In this document: piece by piece, positions 23,473 through 31,009 of the stretch
How the letters are laid out: the number at the start of each line of letters is the position of its first letter
How positions within the stretch are numbered: position 1 is the stretch's first letter
Assembly: GCA_025934375.1 (NCBI GenBank)
Contig: JAICYD010000067.1
Span: 1-38,235 of the forward strand
Direction of reading: 5' to 3'
Source: Streptosporangiaceae bacterium
GTDB lineage: Bacteria; Actinomycetota; Actinomycetes; Streptosporangiales; Streptosporangiaceae
DNA: 38,235 bases
Notes under the pieces: generated by a model
The model's input: the letters and a program-made list of their open reading frames with translations, nothing else
What the model was told of the DNA's origin: nothing
Databases searched by the model: none
Position numbers and translations under genes: made by a program

Positions 23473-25176
23473 TCAGCGGACGGGGCCGGCTACCACGCCG
23501 GCGTGGTCGGTCACTATGGCCGAGCCCGCGCCCAGCCGCACCACTGCGGGCGCTGCGGCGGGAGCCTGGGCGGCAGGCTGGAAGTCATAGGCCGCGCCCT
23601 GCGCCAACTCCCGTGGCGTGCAGATGAACTGCCTGGTCATCATGAACGTCCACGAGGGGTCCGCGACGCACGCGCGGACGTTGGACCGTTCCGCCTGCAC
23701 CAGGAAGCCGGCCACCTCGCCCCAGGCGCCACTCTTGATTCGGATGACGATGGGCTTGCCCGCCGAGCGGGCCGCGAGCACGCGGACCGCGCGCGGCAGG
23801 GCGGGATCGGAGACCGTGCTGTGAAAGAGGGTGCTGGTGGCGGGCGCGAACGCGAAGGCGAGGCAGGCGGCCACGCCCACCGCCCCGGCGGCGGGGACGC
23901 TCACCGCCGACGGCAGGGCCTCGGCCACAGCCAGCCCCGCCACCAGCAGCATTATCGCGGGCGCCGACCAGTAGAAGTAGCAGACGTAGTAGGTCCCCGG
24001 GCCGACGTGGTCAATCCCCCGGTCCGCGAAGGCCAGCAGCAGCACGGAGGACACCGTGTTGACGACCAGCAGCGCCGCCAGGAACCGGCGGAGGGGCCCG
24101 CGGGTTAGTTTCGCCGTGGCCAGGCCCGCCACCAGGTAGGCGACGAGCGGTATCAGCCATGACCAGCGCACCGGCAGCAACGTGTGGCGCAGCGGCCGCC
24201 AGTACCACAGCGCGTAGTCCGCCACCTGTCCGGGGGTGGGCGTGGCACCGCCGGCGTGATCGCCGGACAGCGTGAAATACCTCGGCCAGTCCCCCGGCCA
24301 GCGCACGATGAGGTTAATGATCATTGGCAGCGTGAAGATGACGCTGATCGCCAGCGCCGGCACCCAGGTTCCGCGGTGCCCGGCCGCCAGCGACCGCAGC
24401 GCCTCGCCCAGACGGCGCCGGCGCGGCCAGGCCAGCCCGGCCACCGCGATGAGGCCGAGCACGGGCACGAACAGCAGGAAGGCCACGTGCCCCTCCAGCA
24501 GGAACCACCCGGTTACCACCATGATCCAGACGTCCTGGAGCCGGCCCGCGGCTACCGAGGCGACGGCGATCAGGAACGCGAAGTACACGGGGACGTAGCA
24601 GTAAGACAGCCAGTCCGAGCTGAAGGCGGGCGGGTGCAGGTACGCGAAGATGAACACCACCGCGAGGCAGGCCACCGCGCCGCGCACCCGCCGGGTCCAG
24701 CCGTAAGCGATGGCCACCGCGAACGCGGCGAACACCCCGCTCAGCGCGTACACGGCTATCAGCTGGCCGTCGACGGCCGTCGGGACCCAGCGGGTGGCGG
24801 CCCAGAAGAGCTGTTCACCCCAGGCCCTCGGGTACAGGAACGCCGGTCCCGGGTGGTTGAGGTGAGTGCGCGAGTAGATGCCGGTGAGCAGGGTCAACCG
24901 GCGCGCCTGCTCGATGAGGATCGAGTTCGCGGCCTCGTCGCCGCGCTCGTAGAACGCGGTCGCGAGCACGGGCGCGTTGCGCGCGTATAGCACTCCCGGC
25001 ATCAGCGCGAACGGGAGCACCCAGACCCACAAGGGCCGACGCCATCTCGTCGGGCCGGCGGCACCGGCGGCAAGCCCTGCCTCGTTTACGTCGGCGGCCC
25101 CCTCAAGCGCGCCGGCACGCGCGCGCTCACGGCGGCCGGGCCCTTGCGTGGTGAGCATGCTGGCGTCGCAGTCCAA
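23473..25176 (-). CDS. GT-C-like polytopic membrane glycosyltransferase candidate
   Basis: The 567-residue protein has about eleven hydrophobic segments and a C-terminal soluble part. The first external loop reads YERGDEAANSILIEQARR, with an acidic pair in the place used by GT-C transferases, and then YSRTHLNHPGPAFLYPRAW, whose HPGP motif is common to actinobacterial polytopic proteins of this type. It probably takes a sugar from a polyprenyl-phosphate donor, fitting the neighbouring DPPR-synthase-like gene, but the acceptor is unknown. TTG at 25176 follows GAAGGGA; the ATG at 25158 is an alternative without a site. A perfect SOS-box palindrome lies just upstream. Confidence 0.7.
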   Translation of the reverse strand: MDCDASMLTTQGPGRRERARAGALEGAADVNEAGLAAGAAGPTRWRRPLWVWVLPFALMPGVLYARNAPVLATAFYERGDEAANSILIEQARRLTLLTGIYSRTHLNHPGPAFLYPRAWGEQLFWAATRWVPTAVDGQLIAVYALSGVFAAFAVAIAYGWTRRVRGAVACLAVVFIFAYLHPPAFSSDWLSYCYVPVYFAFLIAVASVAAGRLQDVWIMVVTGWFLLEGHVAFLLFVPVLGLIAVAGLAWPRRRRLGEALRSLAAGHRGTWVPALAISVIFTLPMIINLIVRWPGDWPRYFTLSGDHAGGATPTPGQVADYALWYWRPLRHTLLPVRWSWLIPLVAYLVAGLATAKLTRGPLRRFLAALLVVNTVSSVLLLAFADRGIDHVGPGTYYVCYFYWSAPAIMLLVAGLAVAEALPSAVSVPAAGAVGVAACLAFAFAPATSTLFHSTVSDPALPRAVRVLAARSAGKPIVIRIKSGAWGEVAGFLVQAERSNVRACVADPSWTFMMTRQFICTPRELAQGAAYDFQPAAQAPAAAPAVVRLGAGSAIVTDHAGVVAGPVR

Positions 25177-25194
25177 GGCCTATCCCTTCGGCTT

Positions 25195-25212
25195 ATCGAA
25201 CATATGTTCGAT
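25195..25212. promoter_or_regulatory. LexA-type SOS box in the GT-C gene promoter
   Basis: ATCGAACATATGTTCGAT is a perfect 18-base palindrome and fits the Gram-positive LexA site (CGAACnnnnGTTCG). On the minus strand TTACAT (25222-25227) and TATGTT (25199-25204), 17 bases apart, form a promoter whose -10 box lies inside the palindrome. The start codon is 19 bases downstream. Confidence 0.7.
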
Positions 25213-25678
25213 TCAAGAGCGATGTAATAGACGTCGCCTTTATAGATGCATCCACTACGCCCGGGCGCTGCTATCGATCTCGCGCAAGGGCGGCATACAC
25301 CATGCTTTTGTCCTCATGACCGGCCCGCGTTACAGCCCCAGAAAAAATCTTCCACGTTTACAAAGACACTCCCGGCCGCGAAAAAGTTGCTCGGCTGGCC
25401 CAGAAACCGTGACCGTCAAAGGTTTCCGCAGGCAGGCAGCCCGGGCCGCGGACCGGCTCAACTGGAATCGCGACCTCATCCCATTAGTCATGCTCCCCAG
25501 GGCAGTGGTCGCATGATCAAAGAGGCCTGCGCAGCCGGGGGCGGCGACCTGAAAGTGGTGTCGGAATGGCGGCCTCATGCAGGACAGTTACTTCAAGGGT
25601 GCATTCCGCGCGAAGGAAGCCTTGCCCGGCCGCCCGGCCCATCGTGACCCCCGCGAGCAATGCTTGAATGGTGATGAC
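25213..25678. other. gene-poor region
   Basis: About 470 bases lie between the SOS box and the end of the hydrolase gene. Open frames here have no family features. Base composition is more A/T-rich than the flanks around 25320-25400. I see no hairpin strong enough to call a terminator. Confidence 0.4.
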
Positions 25679-26693
25679 CTACTCCTCGGTACGATCACGC
25701 CGTTCCGAGGCGGTCCAGCTGGCCAGCACCGTGCGCAGCGCGGTGACCAGGCTCAGCGGCTCGTCCAGCATCACGTGGTGGGCGGCCGCGGGGATCTCGG
25801 CCACCAAGGTCTGCGGGCCGAGCCAGGCGCGGAGCCGGTCAGCCATGCCGGGGCTCATCAGCCCGTGCTGGGCGCGCAGGATCGCGGCCCGGCCGCCAGC
25901 CTGCCCGGCCGCCCTGGCCTGACCGGCCTGCGCGGCCGAGATCCGCGGCGGTCCGGCCATCTTCGCGAACAGCGCCTGGTCGAACTTCCAGCCCCACTTG
26001 CCGTTCTCGCGGACGGTCACCGACCAGGCGGCGACGTGCTCGCGCAGGTACGGCAGGGCCGGCTGCTCGGGAACGAGGCGGAACCGGGCGAGGATCGCCT
26101 CGCGGCTGGGGTAGCCAAGGGCCCGCCCGACCCCGAAGCCCATCTGCGGCGTGGACATCTCCGGGGGCGGCGGCCCCTCGAACATGGGGCTGTCGATGAC
26201 CACGATCCCGGCCACCGCATCGCCGTAGCACCGGGCGGTGGCCACCGCGACGCTGCCGCCCAGGCTGTGGCCGATGATGAACGGCGACCCGGCGATCCCG
26301 GCGTCGGCGGCGACCGCCATGACCTCCGCCGCCCACTGGTCGGGGCTGTAGCGCTCCCGCCAGTCGCTGTCCCCGTGCCCGGACATGCTCAGCGCGGCGA
26401 CGCGCAGCCCGTCCGCCTGCAGGAACGGGGCGATGTGATCCCACCAGTGCGCGTGCGCGGCGGTACCGTGCACCAGCACCGCGCCGCGAGTCCCCGGCTC
26501 GCCCCAGGCCCGGTAGCTGACGCGCGCCCGCCACGGTCACCCGGCCCTCCTGCGCCGGCGCGGCCAGGGCGGCGGCCAGCCAGGCCGGCGGCGGCCCGGC
26601 CGGCACGGTGGTCGCGATCGGCACGGTCCCGGCCGGGGCGGCGGTCCCGGCCGGGGCGGCGGCCGTGTTCGTCGCCAGTGGGCGTCCCGCCAC
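25679..26693 (-). pseudogene. alpha/beta-hydrolase with a two-base frameshift near the N-terminus
   Basis: The main frame has the oxyanion loop LVHGTAAHAHWWDHI, the nucleophile elbow IIGHSLGGSVAVA (Ser in G-H-S-L-G), an acidic strand VVIDSPMFEG and a final His in AAAHHVMLDEPL, so the catalytic set is complete. Upstream, another frame reads PAWLAAALAAPAQEGRVTVA, and the sequence RVSYRAWGEPGTRGA that should follow is two bases out of phase at the GC run 26521-26527. A GTG at 26693, three bases after the amidohydrolase stop, would start the original gene. Either a slip in (CG)n broke the gene, or the assembly has an error. The broken frame could still restart at the GTG at 26479, without a complete N-terminal strand. 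Confidence 0.7.
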
Positions 26694-26695
26694 CC

Positions 26696-27559
26696 CTACT
26701 GGCCGATCTTGAGGATGCGACGGGCGTTCCCGGACAGGAACTTCGGCCAGACATGGTCGCGGAAAGGGACGTGCGGCATGTCGGTGAAGATGCGCTCCAG
26801 GGTGAGCCCCATGGGGAAATAGCCGGCGTAGATGACCTTGTCCGCGCCGCGGGTGTTGGCGTAGTCGATGATCGCCTTCGGATAGTACTTCGGGGCGAAC
26901 GCTGAGGTCGAGTAGTAGAGGTTTGGCCACTTGAGCATGAGCTTGGCGGCGAGTTGCTCCCACGGCTCGCAGCCGTGCCTGGTCACGAAGACCAGCTCGG
27001 GGAAGTCGTACATCACCGTGTCGATCCGGGCGACCTCCTGCGGCGCGAACTTCAGCCGCGGCCCGGGGACGCCAGCGCAGCAGAAGATCGGGATGCCGAG
27101 ATCCACGCAGGTCTGGTAGACCGGGTACATCTTCGGGTCGTCGATCGCGACCTGCGGGAACGCGCCGGACGGGAAGGCGCCGACCGCGCGGATGCCGAAC
27201 TCGTCGAACTCGCGCCGGATCTGCCGGACCGTGCCGCTGACGTCGTTGGGGTCACCGATGCTCCCCGACGGCACGAAGCGATCGGGGTGCAGCTTCAGTG
27301 CCCGCCGCGACGTCTCGTCGCCGACCCCGATCATCCCGATCTCAACGCCGTGCCGGTCCATCTCGTGCACGGTGACCGCGACCGGGTCATCGGTCGGCAG
27401 GTCGTGCGGGACGTCCTTGAAGATGTACTCCACCGGGAACCGCATGTCCTTGGTCGCCTGGTCCTTGGCCTGCCTGCGGATGAAGTCGTAGACGGCATCC
27501 CCCGCCTGCGGGAAGCCGATCATCGTGTCCACGATCCCGATGCCGGACGGCATGCCCAT
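26696..27559 (-). CDS. amidohydrolase-fold protein lacking canonical metal ligands
   Basis: The 287-residue protein belongs to the Amidohydro_2 (TIM-barrel) family: GIVDTMIGFP at the first strand, VHEMDRHGVEIGMIGV, FGIRAVGAFPSG, FVTRHGCEPWE and IIDYANTRGADKVIYAGYFP. The usual His-x-His/Asp-x-His of strand 1 reads D-T-M here, and the Ser-Asp of the late GSDxP motif reads G-Y, so the metal site appears lost or changed. Function is therefore open: an altered hydrolase, decarboxylase-like protein, or non-enzymatic partner. ATG at 27559 follows GGGAG. It is the middle gene of a three-gene operon with the acyl-CoA dehydrogenase (17-base gap) and the hydrolase. Confidence 0.8.
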   Translation of the reverse strand: MGMPSGIGIVDTMIGFPQAGDAVYDFIRRQAKDQATKDMRFPVEYIFKDVPHDLPTDDPVAVTVHEMDRHGVEIGMIGVGDETSRRALKLHPDRFVPSGSIGDPNDVSGTVRQIRREFDEFGIRAVGAFPSGAFPQVAIDDPKMYPVYQTCVDLGIPIFCCAGVPGPRLKFAPQEVARIDTVMYDFPELVFVTRHGCEPWEQLAAKLMLKWPNLYYSTSAFAPKYYPKAIIDYANTRGADKVIYAGYFPMGLTLERIFTDMPHVPFRDHVWPKFLSGNARRILKIGQ

Positions 27560-27576
27560 GTTCGCGACTCCCTTAG

Positions 27577-28983
27577 CTAGCGCGGCAGGCCGAGGACCTG
27601 CTCGCCGATGACGTTCAGCTGGATCTCCGCAGTGCCGCCGCCGATCAGCTGCGGCGGGACGCTCAGGTAGTCCTCGGACGGGCCGGTCAGCACCGCGGCC
27701 GCGGCGCCGTGCCAGTCCAGCACCGCGCGCCGCAGGCGGGCGACGTTGTCTGCCGAGATGACCTTGAGCACGCTGGCTTCCGGGCCGAGTCGCTGGGCCG
27801 GGGGCAGGCCGGGAGTGATCTGGCGCAGCAGCAGCCGCTGGCTCATCGCGGCGAAGGCCAGCGCGTCGGCGGTCAGCGCGCCGGCCTCGGCGAGCACCTC
27901 GTCCGGGACCGGGCCGGGCAGGTCGCTGAGGAAGGCGGAAGGCAGTCGGCCGCGCTGTCCGGTGCCCTGCGATATGTTGACACGCTCGTTGCCGAGCGTG
28001 GCGCGGGCCAGCCGCCAGCCATCGCCGGGCGCGCCGACCAGCCGCGCGTCGGGGACGAAGACATCGGTGAGGAACACTTCGTTGAAGAGATAACCGCCGT
28101 TGGCCTCGCGCAGCGGGCGGACCTCGACCCCGGGGCTGCGCATGTCCACGAGGAAGTAGCTGATGCCCTGGTGCTTGGGGGCCAGCGGGTCAGTGCGGGC
28201 CAGGCAGATCGCCCAGTCGGCCTGCGCCGCGATCGACGTCCACACCTTCTGGCCGTTGATGACCCAGCCGCCGTCGGCCGCCTCCGCGCGGGTGCGCAAG
28301 CTGGCCAGGTCCGAGCCGGCCTCCGGCTCGGAGAACAGCTGGCACCAGGTGATGTCGCCCCGCAAGGTGGCGGCGACGAAGAACTCCCGCTGCTCGGGGG
28401 TGCCGTGCGCGAGGATGGTGGGCAGCGCCCACTCCCCCACGATCGTCGACGGCTGGGCCAGCCCCGCCCGCGCGAACTCCTGGGCGATCACGACCTGGGC
28501 GGCCGGGCCGGCGCCGATGCCGTGCGGGTGCGGGTAGTGCGGGGCCGCGAGGCCGCGGGTGGCCAGGAAACGGCGCCGCTGGCCAGGGTCGGCGATGCGC
28601 GCGGCCTCGGCGAGGACCGGCGCCACGGCGGCCCGCAGGCCCGCGGGCTCGTCCACTAGAGGCAGGTCATGATGGCGTCCGGTGGCCCGCGACAGGCTCG
28701 TGAGCCGCTTGCGCCAGGCGCCGGCCGGGCCCAGGAGCGCGGCCAGGCTCATCGCGCGCCGCCAGTACAGGTGGACGTCGTGCTCCCACGTGTAGCCGAT
28801 TCCGCCGAGCACGGTGATGGTGTCCAGGGCGATGCCGACGGCGGCCTGCCAGGACGGCTGCGGCTCGCCGGAGGCGATCTTGTCGAAGGCGGCCCGCGTC
28901 GCGGCGATGTCAGCGTGCCGCGCGGTGAACCCGGCCACCGCCGCGGCGAGGTCAGCCTGGTCACTGGTCAAGGCGATCGGCAT
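27577..28983 (-). CDS. FadE34-type acyl-CoA dehydrogenase with most of its first domain missing
   Basis: From about residue 95 the protein is a full acyl-CoA dehydrogenase domain: ITWCQLFSEPEAGSDLASLR, GWVINGQKVWTS, ISYFLVDMRSPGVEVRPL, and the C-terminal IGGGTAEIQLNVIGEQVLGL. Before it are 46 residues like the N-terminus of a dehydrogenase (LTSDQADLAAAVAGFTARH) joined directly to a dehydrogenase C-terminal helix (TITVLGGIGYTWEHDVHLY). FadE34-like enzymes are single chains of two fused domains, about 710 residues; this one is 468 and lacks roughly 240 residues of domain 1, in frame. In mycobacteria the family works on steroid side chains as CoA thioesters. ATG at 28983 follows GAAAGG. A 19-bp dyad lies 34 bases upstream. 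Confidence 0.82.
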   Translation of the reverse strand: MPIALTSDQADLAAAVAGFTARHADIAATRAAFDKIASGEPQPSWQAAVGIALDTITVLGGIGYTWEHDVHLYWRRAMSLAALLGPAGAWRKRLTSLSRATGRHHDLPLVDEPAGLRAAVAPVLAEAARIADPGQRRRFLATRGLAAPHYPHPHGIGAGPAAQVVIAQEFARAGLAQPSTIVGEWALPTILAHGTPEQREFFVAATLRGDITWCQLFSEPEAGSDLASLRTRAEAADGGWVINGQKVWTSIAAQADWAICLARTDPLAPKHQGISYFLVDMRSPGVEVRPLREANGGYLFNEVFLTDVFVPDARLVGAPGDGWRLARATLGNERVNISQGTGQRGRLPSAFLSDLPGPVPDEVLAEAGALTADALAFAAMSQRLLLRQITPGLPPAQRLGPEASVLKVISADNVARLRRAVLDWHGAAAAVLTGPSEDYLSVPPQLIGGGTAEIQLNVIGEQVLGLPR

Positions 28984-29016
28984 CGCGCACCTTTCGACAG
29001 TCACGGCTGAAGCTGA

Positions 29017-29035
29017 GCTAGAACCTAACTCTAGT
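29017..29035. promoter_or_regulatory. candidate TetR operator upstream of the acyl-CoA dehydrogenase operon
   Basis: GCTAGAACCTAACTCTAGT contains the dyad CTAGA...TCTAG. In opposite orientation the site at 29778 matches it at 16 of 19 positions. It resembles KstR-type sites (TAGAAC...GTTCTA). Confidence 0.6.
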
Positions 29036-29085
29036 CAGGAATCCCGGCAGTGAACAGGGCCGGGGCTCCCCCGCCCGGCCGCGCC

Positions 29086-29697
29086 TCAGGCCCGGCCGGG
29101 CGGGTACTCGTAGATGAGCCGGATCGCGTTGTCGACGTCGGCGTAGACGCCGGCGATGGTCTTGCGGTTCATCACCCACGACCGCAGCGACTCATCCAGG
29201 ACCGCGTTGAGCGTGGCGGCGATCGCGGCGCGATCCTCGTCGAAGGAGGCGCCGAAGGCCATCTGCACCGTGTCACGGGACTGCGCCCCGAGCGAGGTGT
29301 ACAGGTCGGCGGCGTAGGCGTCGGTCGTCGCGGTCAGCATCATCACGACCCGGTAGAACTGCGGCTGCAGCTGGAAGGCGCGGACCATGCGATGGTAGAC
29401 GTCGCGCAGCCGCTCGGCCTCGGTGTCGCCCCGCGGCTGCTCCCTCTCCAGCTTCTTCTTCAGCGCGCCCTGCCATTCCACGAACGCGGCCGCGAGCAGG
29501 TGCTCCTTGGAGGAGAAGTACCGGTACAGCGTGCCCAGCGCCACTCCGGAGTCGCGCGCGACCTCCGAGATCTTCACCTGCTCGTAGTCGCCGCTGCCGG
29601 CCAGGGCCTTCAGGGCGGCCCGAACGATGCGCTGGCGTCGCGCGGCCTGGTCAGCCCGCAGCGTCTCGGGGGCCGGCGGGCCGGCAATCTGCTGCAC
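29086..29697 (-). CDS. TetR family regulator, KstR-like
   Basis: The 203-residue protein has the TetR helix-turn-helix near the start: RRQRIVRAALKALAGSG, then VKISEVARDSGVALGTLYRY and FSSKEHLLAAAFVEW. This matches KstR-type regulators of steroid and lipid catabolism more than drug-efflux TetRs. The ligand domain (about 75-203) has no recognisable signature; in relatives it binds a CoA thioester. GTG at 29697 follows GGGAGG at four bases; a much longer open frame extends upstream but runs antisense through the ligase and amidohydrolase genes. It is divergent from the amidohydrolase-ligase operon and probably controls that operon, itself and the dehydrogenase operon. Confidence 0.87.
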   Translation of the reverse strand: MQQIAGPPAPETLRADQAARRQRIVRAALKALAGSGDYEQVKISEVARDSGVALGTLYRYFSSKEHLLAAAFVEWQGALKKKLEREQPRGDTEAERLRDVYHRMVRAFQLQPQFYRVVMMLTATTDAYAADLYTSLGAQSRDTVQMAFGASFDEDRAAIAATLNAVLDESLRSWVMNRKTIAGVYADVDNAIRLIYEYPPGRA

Positions 29698-29710
29698 TCG
29701 TCCTCCCACT

Positions 29711-29782
29711 GGCGCTTGAAGCAACACAGGCGCTTGAAGCAACACAGGCGTTTGATGTAGCGCTGGCTCTTGAAGTAACAAG
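29711..29782 (+). repeat. four 18-base tandem repeats in the divergent promoter
   Basis: Two identical units GGCGCTTGAAGCAACACA are followed by GGCGTTTGATGTAGCGCT and GGCTCTTGAAGTAACAAG. They fill most of the space between the TetR start and the 19-bp operator. They could be binding sites or a slippage product. Confidence 0.8.
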
Positions 29783-29796
29783 AATTCGGTTCTAGC
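29778..29796. promoter_or_regulatory. candidate TetR operator between the divergent TetR and amidohydrolase genes
   Basis: ACAAGAATTCGGTTCTAGC is the reverse-orientation partner of the site at 29017 (16 of 19 bases agree). It lies 9 bases upstream of the amidohydrolase ATG, where a bound repressor would block transcription. Confidence 0.6.
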
Positions 29797-29805
29797 GTAG
29801 CGCCC

Positions 29806-30996
29806 ATGACCACCGAGCTGCCGTTCCGGCTCTTTGACTGCGACAATCACTACTACGAGGCGACGGACGCGTTCACCCGTCACCTGGAGCCGGCGTACCG
29901 CAAGCGGGCCATGCAGTGGGCCACGGTGGACGGGAAGACGCGGCTGCTGGTCGGCGGGAAGGTGAACAAGTTCATCCCGAACCCCACCTTCGACCCGGTG
30001 GCGGCACCGGGCGTGATGGACGAGTACTTCCGCGGCCGCAACCCCAAGAGCGCCGACCCCGGCAAGCTGTTCGGCGAGCTGGAGCCGATCCGCCCGGAAT
30101 ACCGCGACCGGGACGCGCGCCTGGCGGTCATGGACGCCCAGGGCATGGAGGGCTGCATCATGCTCCCGACGCTGGGCGTCGGCATGGAGCAGGCCCTCGC
30201 CAGTGACCTGCCCGCGCTGGCGGCGGCCTTCCGCGCGTTCAACCGGTGGCTGGACGAGGACTGGGGCTTCGCCTACCGGAACCGGATCTTCGCCGCCCCG
30301 TACATCACGCTCTGCGATCCCGGCAACGCCGCCCGGGAGCTGGAATGGGCCCTGGACCGCGACGCCCGCTTCGTCGTCATGGTCCCCGGCCCGGTCACCA
30401 CGCCCACCGGGCTGCGCTCGCCGGCCGACGAGGCATTCGACCCGTTCTGGCGGCTGGCCAACGACGCGGGCATCACCGTCTGCTATCACGGCGGCGAGAC
30501 CGCGTACGCCAGGTACCTCGGCGACTGGGGCGAGAGCGACTTCACCGAGGCGTTCCGGGCCAGCCCGTTCCGCAGCATGGCCTCCTATGACCCGATGCAG
30601 GACACCCTGGCCAGCCTGCTGGCGCGGGGGCTGTTCCACCGGTTCGCCAACCTGCGGATCGCCTCCATCGAGGTCGGCTCCTCCTGGGCGTTCCACCTGT
30701 TCGAGAAGCTCGCCAAGGCCTACGGCCAGGTTTCGCACCTGTTCCCGGAGGATCCGCGGGAGACGTTCCGGCGGCACGTGTGGGTCTCCCCGTTCTACGA
30801 GGACGACCTGGCGAGCCTGCTGACGCTGGCCGGTGAGGACCACATCGTCATGGGCTCGGACTACCCGCACGTCGAGGGGCTCACCGAGCCCGCCTCCTAC
30901 CTCAAGGACCTGCAGAACTTCGACTACACCGCGCGGCAGTGCCAGGCGGTCATGCGAGACAACGGCCTGTTCCTCGCCACCCGCCGGCCCGCCTGA
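29806..30996 (+). CDS. amidohydrolase family metal-dependent hydrolase
   Basis: The 396-residue Amidohydro_2 protein has its strand-1 ligand motif FDCDNHYYEATDAF, a central His in ITVCYHGGETAY and the Asp of MGSDYPHVEG, so unlike the second amidohydrolase-fold protein in this cluster its metal site looks intact. Proteins with this DxDxHxxE start occur in actinobacterial clusters for degradation of aromatic, terpenoid and steroid-like acids, where they are proposed to hydrolyse ring-opened or amide/ester intermediates. The substrate here is unknown. ATG at 29806 sits 9 bases after the TetR-type operator and has no strong ribosome-binding site, so the transcript may be leaderless or nearly so. 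It is 13 bases upstream of the acyl-CoA ligase gene. Confidence 0.85.
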   Translation: MTTELPFRLFDCDNHYYEATDAFTRHLEPAYRKRAMQWATVDGKTRLLVGGKVNKFIPNPTFDPVAAPGVMDEYFRGRNPKSADPGKLFGELEPIRPEYRDRDARLAVMDAQGMEGCIMLPTLGVGMEQALASDLPALAAAFRAFNRWLDEDWGFAYRNRIFAAPYITLCDPGNAARELEWALDRDARFVVMVPGPVTTPTGLRSPADEAFDPFWRLANDAGITVCYHGGETAYARYLGDWGESDFTEAFRASPFRSMASYDPMQDTLASLLARGLFHRFANLRIASIEVGSSWAFHLFEKLAKAYGQVSHLFPEDPRETFRRHVWVSPFYEDDLASLLTLAGEDHIVMGSDYPHVEGLTEPASYLKDLQNFDYTARQCQAVMRDNGLFLATRRPA

Positions 30997-31009
30997 AGCA
31001 CGCGGCCTC

